From positions 10,561 to 16,501 of the forward strand of contig DYRX01000053.1 of assembly GCA_020718525.1 (NCBI GenBank): DNA of 5,941 bases, written 5' to 3'. This document shows, in pieces, positions 5,585 through 5,941 of this stretch. The notes below the pieces were generated by a model, which saw only the letters and a program-made list of their open reading frames with translations, made no database searches and had not been told where the DNA came from. The stretch's first letter is position 1. Each line of letters opens with the position of its first letter. The position numbers and the translations under genes were made by a program. This stretch comes from Victivallis vadensis (GTDB lineage Bacteria; Verrucomicrobiota; Lentisphaeria; Victivallales; GWF2-50-93).

Positions 5585-5941
5585 ATGACAAAAGATAGCT
5601 TAAGAAGTTCGGAATTCAACCTGTTTCTCACCCCTTCGGACACGGAATTGACGGAATTCATCGGGGAAGTCATGGAGCTGGGGGATGAATTCCCAGCGAT
5701 CCACATGATGATAGCGGACGACCAGGACGCGCTTGCCAGAAGCAAAAAGAAGCTCCGCATCCTTGACAGGCGGTATGCCGACTCCAAAGTCTGCGACATT
5801 CCCTGTATTGATCTCTGCGGCACTGCCGCCTCTGCCGTACCACATCTTGAGCAAGGGAGGCCGCGCATGTCCCCGGAGCTTGTGTTCATCTTCATGAATC
5901 TCCACGCCTACCTGTCCCGGACGCTGGAGAAGCGCATCCTC
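5585..5941 (+). CDS. Unidentified protein, N-terminal 119 residues (possibly a transposase N-terminus)
   Basis: An open frame of 119 codons runs to the right edge without a stop, so the protein continues. It starts MTKDSLRSSEFNLFL, has an acidic helical stretch (ELTEFIGEVMELGDEF, 21-36), a basic segment (RSKKKLRILDRRY, 52-64), three cysteines in CDIPCIDLC (69-77), and then EQGRPRMSPELVFIFMNLHAYLS (about 89-111). The GRPRMSPE-then-hydrophobic-helix layout recalls the N-terminal part of some DDE transposases (IS1182/IS5-like), where GRPxxxP precedes the first conserved helices. That resemblance is from memory and weak; no terminal repeats can be tested because the far end lies outside the window. 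A well-formed promoter and ribosome binding site support that this is a real gene. The two minus-strand frames that overlap it have no comparable start signals. Function is not assigned. Confidence 0.75.
   Translation, partial: MTKDSLRSSEFNLFLTPSDTELTEFIGEVMELGDEFPAIHMMIADDQDALARSKKKLRILDRRYADSKVCDIPCIDLCGTAASAVPHLEQGRPRMSPELVFIFMNLHAYLSRTLEKRIL

Noticed and set aside
5173..5895. 240-codon minus-strand frame crossing the end of the ROK gene and the last gene
   Set aside because: It runs through conserved ROK coding sequence and the strong plus-strand promoter. It has no recognisable motif and looks like low-complexity S/C/R-rich shadow.
1..5941. CRISPR array, tRNA or rRNA genes
   Set aside because: No regularly spaced direct repeats, cloverleaf-like segments or rRNA-like stretches were noticed, and almost all sequence is occupied by coding regions.

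Overview
The window looks like a chromosomal segment of a bacterium with ordinary Shine-Dalgarno starts and sigma70-type promoters and a GC content near one half by eye. The eukaryote-like Ser/Thr kinase with a DWG (not DFG) motif and a C-terminal membrane anchor, next to a ROK regulator, suggests the Planctomycetota-Verrucomicrobiota-Lentisphaerota group. This placement is inference from protein style, not from a marker gene.

Left two thirds, minus strand (1-4115): three genes read leftwards. The first is a GT4-type glycosyltransferase (3021-4115). After a 138-base gap with its own promoter and ribosome binding site comes a polytopic membrane protein resembling GT-C/oligosaccharyltransferase-like glycosyltransferases (1317-2882). 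Thirty bases further on is a Ser/Thr protein kinase with one transmembrane segment (<1-1286), cut off by the window edge. A sugar-transfer or surface-glycan job for the first two is plausible; how the kinase relates to them is unknown.

Right third, plus strand (4270-5941): a ROK-family transcriptional regulator (4270-5424) is divergent from the glycosyltransferase. Their 154-base shared upstream region holds a 22-bp near-perfect palindrome, a natural candidate operator. After a 160-base intergenic stretch with a hairpin, a strong extended -10 promoter and a small palindrome at the predicted transcription start, an unidentified gene (5585->5941) begins and leaves the window.

The most notable observation is in the kinase. 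The conserved beta3 lysine (VAxK) is alanine, while a lysine replaces the third glycine of the glycine-rich loop (GGMK). This is the arrangement of eukaryotic WNK ('with no lysine') kinases. Most other catalytic residues are kept, so this may be a bacterial kinase with a relocated catalytic lysine rather than a dead pseudokinase. No CRISPR array, tRNA, rRNA or complete insertion sequence was seen.
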